The notes below the pieces were generated by a model. The model had not been told where the DNA came from, searched no databases, and saw only the letters and a list, made by a program, of their open reading frames with translations. A program made the position numbers and the translations under genes. A stretch of 64,000 nucleotides of DNA. Origin: Psococerastis gibbosa. Lineage: Eukaryota > Arthropoda > Insecta > Psocodea > Psocidae. Shown one piece after another: positions 1 to 12,539 of this stretch. Location: NCBI GenBank assembly GCA_963971405.1, contig OZ020492.1, forward strand, positions 19,250,204-19,314,203, in the 5' to 3' direction. Positions within the stretch are counted from its first letter, which is position 1. Every line of letters starts with the position of its first letter.

Positions 1-1875
1 TAATCTATGTTGAGGTATTGAGATGGTTCTGTTGTTCCTCGTGTTGCGGCCCTCTAAAAACGAAACCCCATCGGAAGACAATAACATTGAAATGCAGGTT
101 AGTATGTATAGCGATGGCAGTGTTAGAATACAATTTGATTTAAATAGGTGTCTGCAGTGCACTAACTGACCGTTTTCAGACTTCCATACCCCATTCAAGT
201 TCCTAATGGCCCTTTTCTGTAAGATAAAAATTTTGTTCCAGTCAGAGCTTTGACCCCAGAAAGAGACACCGTAGGAAAGATGAGAATGAAAATTGGCAAA
301 GTAGACCAGGCGAAGAGTTTCATAGCTAATTTTAGACGCTAGAGCTTTGAGGAGATAACAAGATGACGAAAGTTTTTTAGCTAATTGGTCAATATGTGGT
401 CCCCAAGACAGTGATTCATCAATTACAATGCCTAAGAATTTTGAAGATGAAGCATACTCAAGTGGTTCTCCTTCCAGGCTAACTGCAGGCTTTGTACAAG
501 AAGTGCTATGCTTTGAGTGGAAATTAATTAGGTTGGTCTTTTTTTTATTAATAATTAATTTGTTAGCAGCAAACCAGTCAGATAGGGACGATAATGCCTC
601 ACTAACCCTGACTTGAAGGTCATTATCATTTACTCCAGACACTAGTACATTCGTATCGTCAGCGTAGAGAACAATTCCACTACAAATAGATTGACAAGCC
701 AGATCGTTAATGTAAAGTAGAAATAAAAGTGGTCCGAGAATGGACCCTTGCGGGACACCTTTGGACAGGCTTAAAGGGGACGAAACACAATCTGTTAGGA
801 AGACTTGTTGCGAACGACCTGTCAGATAGCTGGAAAACCATTGGTGTGCAATGCCCCGGACCCCATAGCATTCTAACTTTGACAACAAAACAACATGATC
901 AACTAAATCAAAAGCTTTAGACAGGTCTAACATGACAGCAACACATTTATTTTTTTCATCGAGGTGACGATACAGCTCATGAGTGAAATATAATATAGCT
1001 GTGTTAGTCGATCGACCACACAAAAAACCGTGTTGGTTTTTCGAGATTATATTATGTTTACCAAGAAATGCAGTAATTCTATCTTTAACTAGCAACTCTA
1101 TTATTTTGGAAAATATGGATAACTGTGCTACGGGTCGGTAACAGTTAGGATCACTGGTGTCGCCACCCTTAAAAATAGGGGTGACTTTAGCAAGTTTTAA
1201 TAAGTGTGGGAAAACCCCAGACTCAAAAGATGCATTACATAAGTGAGAAAGTACAGGTAGCAAATGTTCTTGGACATTCTTCACCAGCTTATCGGGCACC
1301 ATATCCATACCGCATGAATCTGAATTTTTCCTTTTATTAATGATACGCGCAAGTTCAGCTGGATTAGTGGGATACATAAAAAATGATGATTTAGCAGAAT
1401 TTGTAATTGGAAAGTCACGAGTTGGAATTTTGCTTGCCTGAAGCAACTTTTCGGGCGCATTGACAAAATAAGAGTTTACAATATTCGCTATTTCCTGCGG
1501 ATCGCTTGTGAATTCGCCATGATCATTGACTATCCTATTAATATTACTTTTTGTTTTAGTTTTATTCGACTCATTTTTAATAATTGACCATGCTGTTTTG
1601 GATTTGGTGTCTGACAGGCATATTTTCAATTCATTGCGCAATATTCTCGCTGCACTAATTAGTTTTTTATATAATTTAACATAGTTCTTATAGTACACAG
1701 CAAGAGCAACATTATTAGGATCATTCCTTCTTTGCCTAAACAGATCAAGTTTTTTTTGCCTGGATACTAAGAGACCTTTAGTGATCCAAGGGTCATCCTT
1801 CTTGGTAGGTGAGCGTTTGTGCCTTTTAAGTGTTATGTGTAATATGTTATGTGCCCGTCTAAACAACTTTTTGGT
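1..1875 (-). CDS. LINE reverse transcriptase, 5'-truncated and cut by the window edge
   Basis: Reading the minus strand from 1875 to 1 gives about 625 codons without a stop. The frame closes upstream at stops near 1876-1878 and 1891-1893, so the copy looks 5'-truncated and lacks the endonuclease. RT landmarks appear in order: a KVTPIFKGGD-type motif near 1180, NQHGF then GRSTNTA (about 960-1040), LDLSKAFD (about 905-930), KGVPQGSILGPLLF (about 721-765) and the catalytic YADD at 655-666, followed by the usual thumb and C-terminal region. It would copy LINE RNA by target-primed reverse transcription. The motif set fits the broad CR1/Jockey group; I cannot place the clade. The intact frame suggests a fairly young copy. 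The 3' end lies outside the window. Confidence 0.88.
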
Positions 1876-1919
1876 TTATATAATTTGATTCTAAAAACGG
1901 TTGTTGGCTCTCAATATAA

Positions 1920-2078
1920 GGCGGGTATTCCACATACGTCAATCGTCAATGAAAAATTGAAAAATGACGTAACAATGTCGTAAATTGACGTGGTAGCAGA
2001 ATTTTTAGTATGTCTAATGTCTGCTAAAACGTCATTTTTCAATTTTCATTGACGATTAACGTATGTGGAATACCCGCC
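1920..2078. mobile_element. Foldback MITE, Harbinger-like (TAA target duplication)
   Basis: About 50 bases at each end are inverted copies of each other; the left end starts GGCGGGTATTCCACATACG and the right end is its complement. TAA occurs directly outside both ends (1917-1919 and 2079-2081). A three-base TAA duplication with G-rich inverted ends is typical of PIF/Harbinger MITEs. It has no coding capacity and lies just beyond the 5' break of the neighbouring LINE. Confidence 0.8.
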
Positions 2079-2359
2079 TAAGGGACGTATGTTTGTTTTA
2101 CTACTTATTCAATAGGCTACCTGCTAGACGAGTCTACTAGCTGACCTTCGCGTGTCTAAACTAAAGAGAGATGAATTAAGAAACAGTTATGAGGTATAAA
2201 TAAAGACATATATATTGTATTGAACGGTAACAATGCAGATATAACATTATAACATTGTCAGAAAACTGTAAATTCATACAATTTGACAGGAGAACTTGCA
2301 TCCCTTAGGAATAAGTCGATAAAACAACAATAAATATAAAATAAGGAAAATAAAAAAAA

Positions 2360-4646
2360 TTAAATTAAATTAAAAAATAGGGTCAGTGGATTGAACTCCT
2401 CAGTCTGGGGGTCGGCGGCGGACGGATCAGAGTTTGATTCGACACGGGGCTTCTTTGAGACTCTGCCTGGCTCATCCTCGTACACCTCGCTGTCCCCCTC
2501 CTCCTCCATAAAAAGGTCGTCTAACTCGGTCTCCCCCTGCTCCTCCATAATACGGTCGTCTAACTCGGTCTCCCCCTCCTCCTCCTCTATAATACGGTCG
2601 TTTAAGTCGGTCTCCCCCTCCTCCTCCTCCTCCGTAGTACCGCTCGCCGACTCACTCTCGCCCAACTCGCTATCCCCCTTCTCCTCCTCCTCCTCCTCCT
2701 CTGCAGAACGGCTCCCAGACTCAGTCTCGCCCAACTCACTTGCCCCCTCCTCAGCCTCCGTACCACGGCTCTCGGACTCCTCCTCTGAACGACTCACAGG
2801 TAAGATTGTACCTTCCCTATACATTCGGGCCCAAAAACCTGCAAAAAAAAAAAAAAAATACATGCGTTAATTACATCGGAAAGCTCTGTTTTCTGCATTT
2901 CTATCTATCCTATACGTACCTAGGCTATAAGAATAGCTTTGCGATGGTTCAAATTTTAGATTTCGGGCTTTGAGTGGATTTACATGTTGAGGTCCCTAGA
3001 CCAAAAAAAAGTGTTTTTTACAAAATGTTTGCCGGTATGTACCTCTGTTTGTCGGTTTGCGGCAAAATACTATGTGGACTTTGTTCAAATTCGGTATGGT
3101 TCACCAAAGTAATACCTCGGGAATATTTGTTTAATTTGGGGTTAAAATTACCCTCAAAAGAGATTTTAATAAAAACTTAAAAAACGGCTCAAACTTTTTC
3201 TAAGAAATTCACATTATTAGTTAGTATTAATGTAAACAAAACACAATAAGTAGGTTGCCCCTTCATAGTTTGGTTTTGGTGACAAAATAAAGAAATAAAT
3301 AAACAAATAATAAGCGTGGCTTACTTACCGGTGAGGTCCATGGTGTGCGGGCACAGAAACTCCCCAACCCATAGGCTGTATCTGGGGTCTTGGGGGTCTT
3401 CTAGGACATCGGGTAGGTCGTCTACCGGAGTCGAAGCTCTGGGTGCCTGAAATAATTAGAGAAAACAGTTAATTAACAAATAATAAAATAAATCACAATG
3501 CGATTAGGTGGTTGTGAATAATACAATGTGATGGAGAACAGATAAGTAGTTGACCAGCAAAAACCGGTAGCCAAAATTGTGTCAATTAGAAGACTGATGC
3601 TTTGAAACGTTTTCTGACAGAATTAGTAGTAAATATATTAAATGTAATTATTTTCGTTGCTATCCTACCATTGACTTGCAGCAACTTGCAGACCGTCCAA
3701 TCTGTACAGCCAACTGCTATATCTGAAATTATAAAATTCCATTACTTCAATTCCTAACTCAACTAGATTTGATCAGTTAATTTTTTTAATGGTACTGCAT
3801 GATTCATAATACTGTTCAACTTAGATTCATTGCTTTATTCTTGCATCTGAAATTCCTCATCAAAATTACCTCACAGACTATAAGAATAATACATTTTTGC
3901 AGAACAAAGACCGGAGATGTGGTTTTCAAAAACCCCTAACTGCAACTGCTATATTGCTGTAGGGCATAGGCTATTCTTTTGTATATTTATTTTTATTGTG
4001 TCATAATTTTATGAGCGCCTATTGTTTTCATGTGAATGACTCAAGAAGGAGCTATTTCATTCTATTCGAAGGTAGGCCTACAGGCGTAAGAAGAACGAAA
4101 TTAAGAAGGTAAGAAAAAATAAATAAAATCCAGCCCACTGATAGGTCACTGTTTGGATTACATGTCAAAACGTAGAATGCAAAAATAATTTTCAATAAAA
4201 ACGAAAGTACGAAAATATGCTACAATGACAACAAGAAATTTTGAAGCGTACACACATTGTATCTATTATAATTAAGATTATTAAGATATATAATATATAT
4301 TAAGATATATACGATTTTTTAAAATTACTTTTAGGTCTATAACCTATTATATAGTTTGTTATGTGAGTGTGTGTGCTATGAAGAAGCCTATACTGGGACT
4401 ATGGCAGTTAGCCCGGTTAAAAATGGCTGAGTTTCAACTTACTTGTTATTTATTTATACATTTAGATTTAATATTCAATATAGCTATTCTTTCCAAATTA
4501 AGAAGCAATGGCCCAAATGTAATGGGGACATTATCTACACTAACTGCCTCTCTTAGTTTTTGGAATTTGAAAAATAAAGGAGTAATTGTACATACCAAAT
4601 AGGGGAAATCGGTGACGTCCATCATGTCCAAAGCGCTGAACTCCAT
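2360..4646 (-). CDS. Three-exon gene for an acidic orphan protein (215 aa)
   Basis: Exon 1 is 4646-4596 (17 codons, starts MEFSALDMMDVTDFPYL), followed by donor GTATGT. Exon 2 is 3446-3329 (acceptor TTTCAG, donor GTAAGT). Exon 3 is 2838-2360 (poly-T tract plus GCAG acceptor). Phases 0 and 1 match exactly, and the joined frame stays open to the stop. Residues 1-75 are mixed and contain a Trp/Cys/His-bearing stretch (SLWVGEFLCPHTMDLTGFW). Residues about 75-185 are extremely acidic, with degenerate repeats of the type EEEGETELDDRIM. A basic SKKPR patch near the C-terminus could be a nuclear signal. I do not recognise the family. The acidic tail suggests a disordered, possibly nuclear protein, but that is inference. 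No clear AATAAA was seen downstream. The exact splice fit and upstream TATA box argue that the gene is real. Confidence 0.75.
2490..2775 (-). repeat. Low-complexity GAG/acidic coding repeat
   Basis: On the plus strand this is a run of CTC/CCTCCTCCT triplets. Read on the minus strand it encodes Glu/Asp/Ser blocks of about 18-20 residues with recurring GETELDD. It lies inside exon 3 of the acidic orphan gene. Copy number is likely to vary between individuals. Confidence 0.75.
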
Positions 4647-4726
4647 CGGAAGTAGGTACTAATCAGCACAAGAACACTTGCAGGGAATCAGTGAAACAAT
4701 GGTAAGCAGGTCCCGAAATAGGCCAG

Positions 4727-4733
4727 TTTTATA
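4727..4733 (-). promoter_or_regulatory. TATA box of the acidic orphan gene
   Basis: The minus strand reads CCTATAAAACTGG here. The start codon at 4646 lies about 80 bases downstream, which leaves room for a transcription start near 4700 and a short 5' leader. There is no competing ATG between the expected start site and 4646. Confidence 0.6.
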
Positions 4734-4739
4734 GGCACG

Positions 4740-5256
4740 GACCTAGGCCCCACCCAGCCCCTCCCCCACCACCTACCTACCTCACAATTTTAATTTTTCG
4801 AAAATGACTTTTAAAATTCGAAACTTAGCTTGCATTATTATTTCCAATAATTTTTTAGTGCCTAATTGGTTTATTTTTAAATTGGAAATAGGCTACTAAT
4901 GTTTAAGTTTTCTGTCTTTCGAAGTTCACTAACTTCTTTAAAAATTGGCCAAACCTTGGAAAAAGTTATAAATAGGTAAACATAGGAGGGTTTGAAATTA
5001 AGCGATTCCACATCCCGCAAAGTTTTGGGAATAGCCTGGTGATGAAATATTCACAAAGAAAGCTACAAGTAGTAAATTTTGATCTCCTTACACCTAGCTA
5101 ATATTTAGTCCAGTGCGCACCCACCCTCTTAAAAACTGGCAATGTCCCATAGCTAAACACGATATAGGTAATGCACCAATAAAGCATATGTAGCCTACTG
5201 CGACGCAATGGGAAAGGCTTTACAGCGCCTCCCCTATCACCAAACATGCACTTAAC
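4740..5256. other. Intergenic stretch, nothing recognised
   Basis: AT-rich sequence between the minus-strand gene promoter and the open frame of the LINE. I see no ORF, repeat boundary or RNA gene. The 5' end of the LINE could extend into this stretch, but no target duplication marks it. Confidence 0.5.
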
Positions 5257-5837
5257 ACGTAGTAGACACTATACTTTCACACTGCGGAATAATCACATCA
5301 ATCATCACTAATAAGTGCACCATTGTAGGAGACAGCTTGGTACGAGGTATGTGGCACTGTTTGAAGGGCGAACAAGCTAAGGTTAACTGCTATCCAGGCC
5401 TCACTTTGCGTAGACTGAAGGGGCTCATGGAAGACTGTGAGATAAATGATAGAGTGGAGTCTTTAATTCTGCATGTAGGGGGAAATGATCTTGCCAAGGG
5501 TGTCTCCCCTGATTATATCATTGGTGATATTGGGTACATACTTGAGATAGCGCGAACCAAGTTTCCCCAAGCAAGAATCATTGTCAGTAGCATAATACAT
5601 AGGCATGATATCCACCAAAAAATGCTCAGTGTGTGTAACAGTGCAATAAGGTGGCTAGCAGATTGTAGAAATGTGGCCTTCATTGACAACGCCCCTGTGG
5701 GCCTAAGAAACACTCTCCAAGTGGATGGTGTCCATCTAACAGCGCAAGGCACTAAAACATGGGGACTGTTTATAAAAAACTTCTTGTCGCTCCTGCGCTG
5801 GACAGGAGCCTCCCACACCATACCACTGGCCCGTTGA
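5257..5837 (+). CDS. LINE ORF1 remnant: SGNH/GDSL-type esterase domain
   Basis: The frame is open from 5257 to the stop at 5835-5837. The SGNH-hydrolase blocks are all visible: IVGDSLVRG with the nucleophile Ser (about 5322-5348), VGGNDL (oxyanion Asn, about 5480) and DGVHLT with the catalytic Asp and His (about 5726-5743). Some CR1-group LINEs carry an esterase in ORF1; its exact role in retrotransposition is unsettled. The N-terminal part expected of ORF1, such as a zinc finger or coiled coil, is missing, so this copy is probably 5'-truncated. The end overlaps the start of the endonuclease frame by about 80 bases, which suggests a bicistronic layout. Confidence 0.75.
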
Positions 5838-8638
5838 ATGTTAAACACCCTGTCAAGACCCGGAAAGAGAGAGAACTAACGATTGTATTTTTAAATGTTC
5901 AGTGTCTCCGGTCCAAATTCAACTTAGTTGAATCTTTTACTGATGAGTCTCCTCCTGATATTTTGTGCATCAGTGAGCACTGGATGAGGAAGGACGAGAC
6001 TTAGTTCTTTTCCGCAGTTGGTCACCTGCAACTGGCAAGTGCCTACTGTCGTGATAGACGGGAGAGAGGAGGCATGGCCGTGTACACTGGACCGAACATC
6101 TTATACAAAGAGGTAGACGTTTCAAAATTTTCTTCCGAACTAGATATAGAACTTTCGGCAATAGAGCTTAATGAGTCGTCTACAGTAATTTTATCCGTAT
6201 ACAGGTCTCCTGATGGTTCAACAGACCATTTTTTCATGTCGCTTGATGCTTGCCTTATGTGTCTGTCACGCCGCTATAATGCACTTATACTAGGCGGGGA
6301 CTTAAATATCCACTTGGAGAGTGACAATGCCCTTAAAACCGCTTTTTTAAATATAATGAACACTTATGGTTTGCATGTTGGAAACTACGAGCCAACGAGG
6401 GGCGCGGCTTGCATTGACACTGTGGCCTCTACCTATGTCCATGAAGTCACGACTGTAGAGCCAGTTGTTGCTGACCATCGCGCGGTTGTATTGAAAGCTG
6501 TACTGAACAAGCAAATTGGGGAAAGCATCTCCTGGGCTCCAAATTACTTTTTCCAGTCGAGGAAAATTAGTGATGAGGCCAAACGTGCGTTCTATGAGAG
6601 CTTGGCTCAGGTCAGGTGGCCAAGTCTTGTAGACCATACCGACCCACCTGCCACATTCAATTGGTTCTTAAAGGCAATTAATAGTGCAATAGACCATTGC
6701 TTCCCAGCTGTGAATAAACCAGGGCCGCCAAAGCATAGGCAACAGCCCCAAAAATCGTGGTATAATGACGAATTAAGACGACATAGAATCCGGGTGCTTT
6801 TGTTAAATGACCTATATAAAAATGCAGTTGACAATGAATACAGAAACCGCTGCTATCTCGACTATGTAAGATGTAAGAAGTGTTATCGAACAAAGGTATG
6901 TACCGCAAAGAAAGCCTTTAACACTAATCTCATTGTTAATGCGGCAAACCCCAGTAAAGTAGCTTGGCAAATTGTCAACAAAGAGAGGAAACTACCATCT
7001 AAAACTTCCACACAAAACAGTCCCGATGATTTTAATAACTTTTTTGTTGATTCGGTGGTTCAAATGGTAGACCTAATCCCAGTATCCGGAAGGAACCCTG
7101 TCGATAGGGTGCCGAGAGCACCAACCAGGTTCCATAGGTGGAGGATGGTCACTCCCATAGAAATAACCAAGATGGTAAAGGGCTTTAAAAACTCTGATAG
7201 CCTGGATGTGTATGGTCTGTCCCCCAAATCGCTTAAGTCGGTGATAGACATATTAGCAGAGCCAATCTGCATTGTTGTAAACATCTGCCTACAAGCTGGA
7301 ATGTTCCCTGACGAATTAAAAATGGCTAGAACTATTCCTGTATTTAAGAAGGGTGACCCCTCTGCTCTCTCAAACTACAGGCCAATATCAATCATACCAA
7401 CATTAGCTAAAGTATTTGAGACTGTCATGAACTGCCAATTAATGGAGTACTTCGAGAGCAATGGCCTATTTAACCCAAACCAGCACGGGTTTAGGAAAGG
7501 TAGATCTACAACCAGCGCACTTCTTTCTTTGGCTAAGGAGATACTGGGGGCACTTGAAAATGGCCAGTCTCTATCACTCACCCTCTGTGATCTCAGCAAA
7601 GCTTTCGATTGTGTTAACCATGCGGTGTTGCTTGAGAAACTAAAGAAATATGGAATAGATGGGGTGGTTCTTCAGACCTTCATCTCCTACCTCTCAAACA
7701 GGCGGCAGTGTGTGTCCATTCAGGGAGCAATTTCTAAATGGCTGACTGTCAGGTACGGAGTCCCTCAGGGATCTGTCTTAGGTCCCTTACTGTTCCTCAT
7801 AATGGTGAATGATTTAGGCTTGCAGACCTTGCTATTTGCTGACGATGCAACTATATACTGTAGGGGCCCCTCACTCACCGAGGCTCGAATGATGGCAGAT
7901 GCCTTGCTAGCGGCGGCAGCCCAGTGGTTCGAGGACAACAAGCTTATACTTAACGATGGAAAGACACAAAAGATGACCTGTTCCCTCCAGACTGGAACCC
8001 CGAATACGGAGAGGGATTGTGTTAAGCTATTGGGCTTCACTGTGGACCCTAAGTTGAATTGGACTGCCCACTCTGAGCAGCTTTGTAAAAAACTCTCTAA
8101 AGTAATATTCCTGTTAAGAAAACTAAAGAACTTGGTCACCAAACAATATTTGCTAATGACATACTATGCTCTTTTCCACAGCCACATCAACTACGGCATA
8201 CTGTTATGGGGTCACTCTGCAGGTGTGGCCGATGTTCTTTTGTTACAGAAAAAGGCTGTCAGGATTGTGGCTTCCAGCGGGTGGAGAGACCACTGCCGAC
8301 CTCTGTTTGCATCTATGGGCATTCCAACGGTTTACAGCCAGTATATTCTTTCATGCTTACTGCACATTAAAGCCAACATAGAACTGTTCCCTGAAAGAAA
8401 TACTGTCCATCTGCATAACACAAGAAATGCTCACCGTTTGGATCTGCCCGGATGCAGGCTGAGTAGGTCCATCGCATCATTCCCAAACTCGGCAATGAGA
8501 TACTACAACGCCCTACCCATCAGCCTTACTAATAAGGATTTTTCAGGATACAAGGCCGTGGTGACAAGGAAAATTAAAGAATGTCCACTGTACAGCTTGG
8601 ACGAGTTCAGGGAAATAAGCTGGGATGCTCAAACATAA
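5759..8638 (+). pseudogene. LINE ORF2: AP endonuclease plus reverse transcriptase, one in-frame stop
   Basis: The endonuclease begins with LNVQCLRSK and DILCISEHWM (about 5890-5990). A TAG at 6002-6004 then interrupts the frame, which continues in register; the long downstream frame starts at Met 6074 (854 codons). The rest of the endonuclease follows: GGDLNIH (about 6296-6316) and ADHRAV (about 6472). RT motifs: RTIPVFKKGDPSALSNYRP (about 7327-7383), NQHGFRKGRST, LCDLSKAFD, YGVPQGSVLGPLLF and catalytic FADD (7835-7846, residues 588-591 of the downstream frame). Thumb and C-terminal segments are complete. The single nonsense codon probably makes the copy non-autonomous; I saw no other lesion. 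Confidence 0.85.
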
Positions 8639-8788
8639 CCCCCCCCCCCTCCCTCCATCTAACGTATGCTTCCGCATGAAATTTTTTGTTTGTTTTTGTT
8701 TCTGTTCTAGATTTCTTTTGTTTTGGACGCCGTCTATCCCACTTTGGTGGGTCATGGACAAAGACTAATTGATTGATTGATTGATTGA

Positions 8789-10501
8789 CATGGGAACTAT
8801 TTTGATGTTACAGCAGGTCTAGCATGAGCACTCTCAGGTTAATTTACAGAAGGCTTAAAACAATTTATTTACCCATCAATTTAATCACCGTCCCCTATAA
8901 CGCATTCCTGTATATACTATTCCATTAACTACAATAAGCGTTAGGACTTGTGAGAAGACTAGAAGATGTAGGAATGCGGTAAGGGACGGTGATGTCAATG
9001 GATTGGTGAATAAAAGCTTTCCAAGCCTATTTAGTTTAGATCGGTAGCGGTCATAGTAGGCATGCAGAGCACGACGAACGCGTGGACTAGCCCCCGGCGA
9101 AGAGGAATGCGCCGCACTGAACACTACCCCATGCCCCCGCAGTGGAGCCGAGACTGAAAGTCGAACGTCCTCAGACAAAGATACAGGGCTATACGACATC
9201 ACTAGTATATAGAGCATGTCGTGTCTTCCCGCTAGAACAGGTGGTAGCGAACGGCATTACGAAATAGGCGTGTTGTATGATTTGTGGAAGACATAAAAAA
9301 TCGGTTGGGAACGGGATTTGCACCCCAATCTTCACCAGTGTAGACGAGACTATAGTACTTAGTGGTCGTACTTGGTAATGACTAACTCACATTTTTTTTT
9401 TTTTTTTTTATATTTTAAATAGAGCTCCATCCTCGCTCTGGAAATGGTGATGGCCAACCTGGTATCGAAACCAGTCCGGTATCAGGTACCGGTGCCACCT
9501 CCCGAAAATCATGAAGGGAAAGGAGACGGATCTGCCCGAGGGCATTTAGACCCTTATCGGAACAGGAGAGCTTAACGTTTAATGTGTACCGAACAGGGAG
9601 AAGGAAAAGACCCAATGGGCAAACGCCCAAATGGTAAAAAACCTTCTCATGTGTATAAATGATTTATATGCGTATTGTTAGTGGTTAGTAGCGAAAGAGG
9701 TAGAGGAAGATAAGAAGTATAGGATGAAAGTTAAGATCCTAACGGTTGATAGACGTGTTGAAGAATTGTCTGAAGAGAGTTTAATATTCATATGAGTTTT
9801 CATTTCGGAAAGGGTTTCTTAGAGGGTAGTAACGATCGGCTCTGAGATCTGGAACAGAAAAGGCGTTAGTGGACGGCTGAAACAGAAAACGTTAGTTTCA
9901 TTAACAGAATCACATTCACGGTCAAGAAGCAGAAGAATGACGCTGACTCCTGCACACGACGATGACTCCTGTACGAAACAAAACCACCAACACAAAGTAC
10001 TCTCACGGGCCCAAAACCAATCCGCTCCCGTCAGGGAGTGAGCCCCGCTCCGGCCCCCGTGCGGACTCACGCTTGATACAATGGGTCAGTAACTAATAAC
10101 TGTTTTATAACTCAGCAAACCTAGCGTATTTAAAAAGCTCTCTGTTGCACATAAATAGACCGGCTGCTTTACTTGCTCTCTAAAGAGTGGACAGAAAATG
10201 TATAAGTATTCGGACAATGACGTAACGAGAAGAAAGAGCCCTTGGACGAGTAGCCAATTGCAATAGAAGGGATGCTATTGTTTCCATTAATCGATCATAA
10301 ATAGAACCAGCTCACAGGCAAATAGTACCACAAAGAAACTTGTCACCAAACTTTGAACAACATGGGGCTTCAATCTAACGCTACTAAGAAGAATCCGATA
10401 CTGCACTTTGCGTCAAATGAGAAGAAGACGCGATTCGGGAAATAAATTCGAGATTAGGGCTGAAGAAGACTGGCGCAGGGTTATCACATTGGAACTTCTT
10501 T
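8789..10501. other. Non-coding stretch, no recognised gene
   Basis: Moderately AT-rich with several short open frames on both strands that match nothing I know and have no splice context. A poly-T run lies at about 9392-9410. The area at 9440-9560 has a tRNA-B-box-like phrase (ATCGAAACC) but no cloverleaf that I can fold. Confidence 0.45.
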
Positions 10502-10884
10502 CCCAACGGCCTTACCATGTTGAATCCATTAGAGCAGAGCATGTTTCAAACTGCAGCAAACTTGGTAGTGTGCACAGCGTTGGCAGGGGATCATGGTGGG
10601 ACATGATAAAGCGCTGAGACTATACCAGTCAGTCTACGTTCGTGTCGAGTCCTGGTCACCTCCGATTTAATCGTGTGACTTTTCCGTGTCCCCCAAGTGG
10701 TTCGGAATCCGCTATAATCAGGAGGTCCACCCTATCAGTCAACTCTCCCTTTCCCCAAGGTGAAAGAGTCTGCCCTTAGCGTGTCTCAAGTTAACAAACA
10801 GACTCACTCCCCCTGCCAGGCCAGGCGACAGGGTTGCTTAAAGCAGAACTGCTGAAAGTAGGCGTTAGAAACAACAAAACAACA
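10502..10884 (+). mobile_element. 5S-rRNA-derived SINE, copy 1
   Basis: It starts CCAACGGCCTTACCATGTTGAA, close to the 5' end of arthropod 5S rRNA (about ACGACCATACCACGCTGAA). About 75 bases on, a GGCAGGGGATCATGGTGGGA-like block resembles the 5S internal promoter box C region. The body then matches two other copies here (28150-28320 and 35898-36266), including the phrase AAGTGGTTCGGAATCC. The tail is CAACAAAACAAC. The 5S origin is inferred by eye. Confidence 0.6.
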
Positions 10885-10939
10885 TTTGAACTCTCCTTCG
10901 AATGGTAGTCCGGCATCAAGAGTCATCCGTTCCAAAAAC

Positions 10940-11322
10940 GAGGCCTAGCTACTTGCCAGAGTGCATCCGTTCTACCTTCAGGCATGTTTTAGGTGTTAAA
11001 GTGGGTAACGAAGCGGACAGGTTGCTTTCCCAAAAAACTATTTGGTTTTGTGCAAAAAAATGTTTTTTTGAAAAAATGATATAAAATGCACGCTCAAATG
11101 CATTGCAAGCTGTGCCATTATTGCTGTGTAGTAATGTGTTGGTCTGACCTATCTATAATTTACCTCACCTCCAGTGACGTTAGATGGACACCCCCCCCCC
11201 CCAGGTACGGAAATTTATCTATAGGAAAATGATTTACCACATGAAATTACTCATTTTCTCTATCTACTAATTTTGTTACATTGGAAAGCATGTTCGAGTA
11301 AACTCGGACCGGTTCTTTTATT
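10940..11322 (+). repeat. Interspersed repeat R1, partial copy
   Basis: R1 is my name for a repeat of about 770 bases found at least six times in this window. This copy has the 3' half: a poly-C tract (about 11190-11202) and the terminal block AAAGCATGTTCGAGTAAAC followed by CTCGGACCGGTTCTT. A second, inverted terminal block lies at about 11526-11560. It has no coding capacity. Confidence 0.7.
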
Positions 11323-12539
11323 TTGGTCTACCTCAATCTTCTCAATTCTCAATTCTTCAATTCTCAAAAAACTCCAAAAAAAAGTCTAAAATATTTATTT
11401 CTCAAAAGCGGCTACGACGATTTCTTCCAAATTTACATTGTAGTCGTTATGAATGCTAACATAATGCGGGGGGTCACATGCCCCTTGATAGTTTCCTTCT
11501 GAGGGTAAAGAAAATATAAAGAACTGGTCCGAGCTTACTCGAACATGCTTTCCTATTTTTGCGTTAGCATAGGTCTTGAGGTTCTACCAAATGAGAAAAA
11601 GCTATTTTTCATCTGTCTTGTTATAGAATGAAAATTTTATAATGAATTATTATGCTTGAATATATTCCATTTGACGGCAATTGTAAAGTAGTCTGCAATG
11701 CCCCGCATACACTTTCCTACTTTCCTCATTGTCATATTCAGCATCTCATTGAGCGGAGGCCCCAGCCACGCCTCCGGAAAGGATGGGGGCCTGCCCGGCT
11801 TCATACACCTTTTTGCCCCCTCTCCATCAATAGAATTGCTGACTTGAGGCTTTTGACCCCAAGTCTTTACATAGGATAGCCTGACTGTCTGAGTGTTTCT
11901 ACAGAGGGGGAGGAAACCTCCCGTGATTTCGCAGTGAAAGTGATTTGTCGTGTTTAAGGTTAGTCGCGCAGATAGACAGAAGAAGGCAGAAGATAGCACA
12001 GCCCGGTATAAGTGTGGAGTATGGGCAATAAGGATAATAGTACAATAATAATAAATGTTTGCAAGAGGGAAGAGTATTAGTGTGTTGGAGATGGTCGCTA
12101 CTCGCTAGATATAGCGTGCCTAAAACAGAACATGTTCCATCATTAGATAAAACATAAATATAACTCTTATGTGTGGAAAGAGTAAAAAACAATAAGCTAC
12201 AATTAGATTAGCTACAGTGCAATCTTACAAGTTCATTTGACCTGCCCACGAAATAGAAGGCCTACTAAACTAAAAAAAAAACTATTGAAAACTACTATTA
12301 GGCTATGCCTAATCCCTATGCTTTGAATCGCAAGGATAATTGAAAGGGATGTAAAGTGCCCGAATGTCAACTTAGGTGAACACAGTAAATACAAATTTCG
12401 AACTAATTAAGACTACCGCCTTAAACCCCAACGGCATTGAAACATACATAACTTAACAAAGAGATTTAAGCAACAATACGATTAAAGTGTAAACGTTACG
12501 GCAACTATTGTGGTAAATGTATCGCATATAAAAACGGCA
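11323..12539. other. Non-coding stretch with repeat R1 pieces
   Basis: The left part (to about 11560) is made of R1 fragments, some inverted. The remainder to 12540 shows no ORF with recognisable content. The PIF1-type helicase expected downstream of the Helitron Rep on the minus strand is not visible here. Confidence 0.45.

Larger units (their letters stand above)
5257..8788 (+). mobile_element. Nearly full-length LINE with esterase ORF1 and EN-RT ORF2
   Basis: Two overlapping ORFs are followed by a C-rich start of the 3' UTR and a terminal run of ATTG/TTGA units at about 8766-8788, a tail style known from CR1/L2-like LINEs. The 5' end is uncertain: the ORF1 frame is closed by TAA at 5253-5255. 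No clear target duplication was found. Only one disabling mutation was spotted in ORF2, so the copy appears recent. Confidence 0.82.

Noticed and set aside
2391-2870. 159-codon Ser/Pro-rich open frame on the plus strand
   Set aside because: It is the antisense shadow of the acidic GAG repeat in exon 3 of the minus-strand gene; it has no splice or promoter context of its own.
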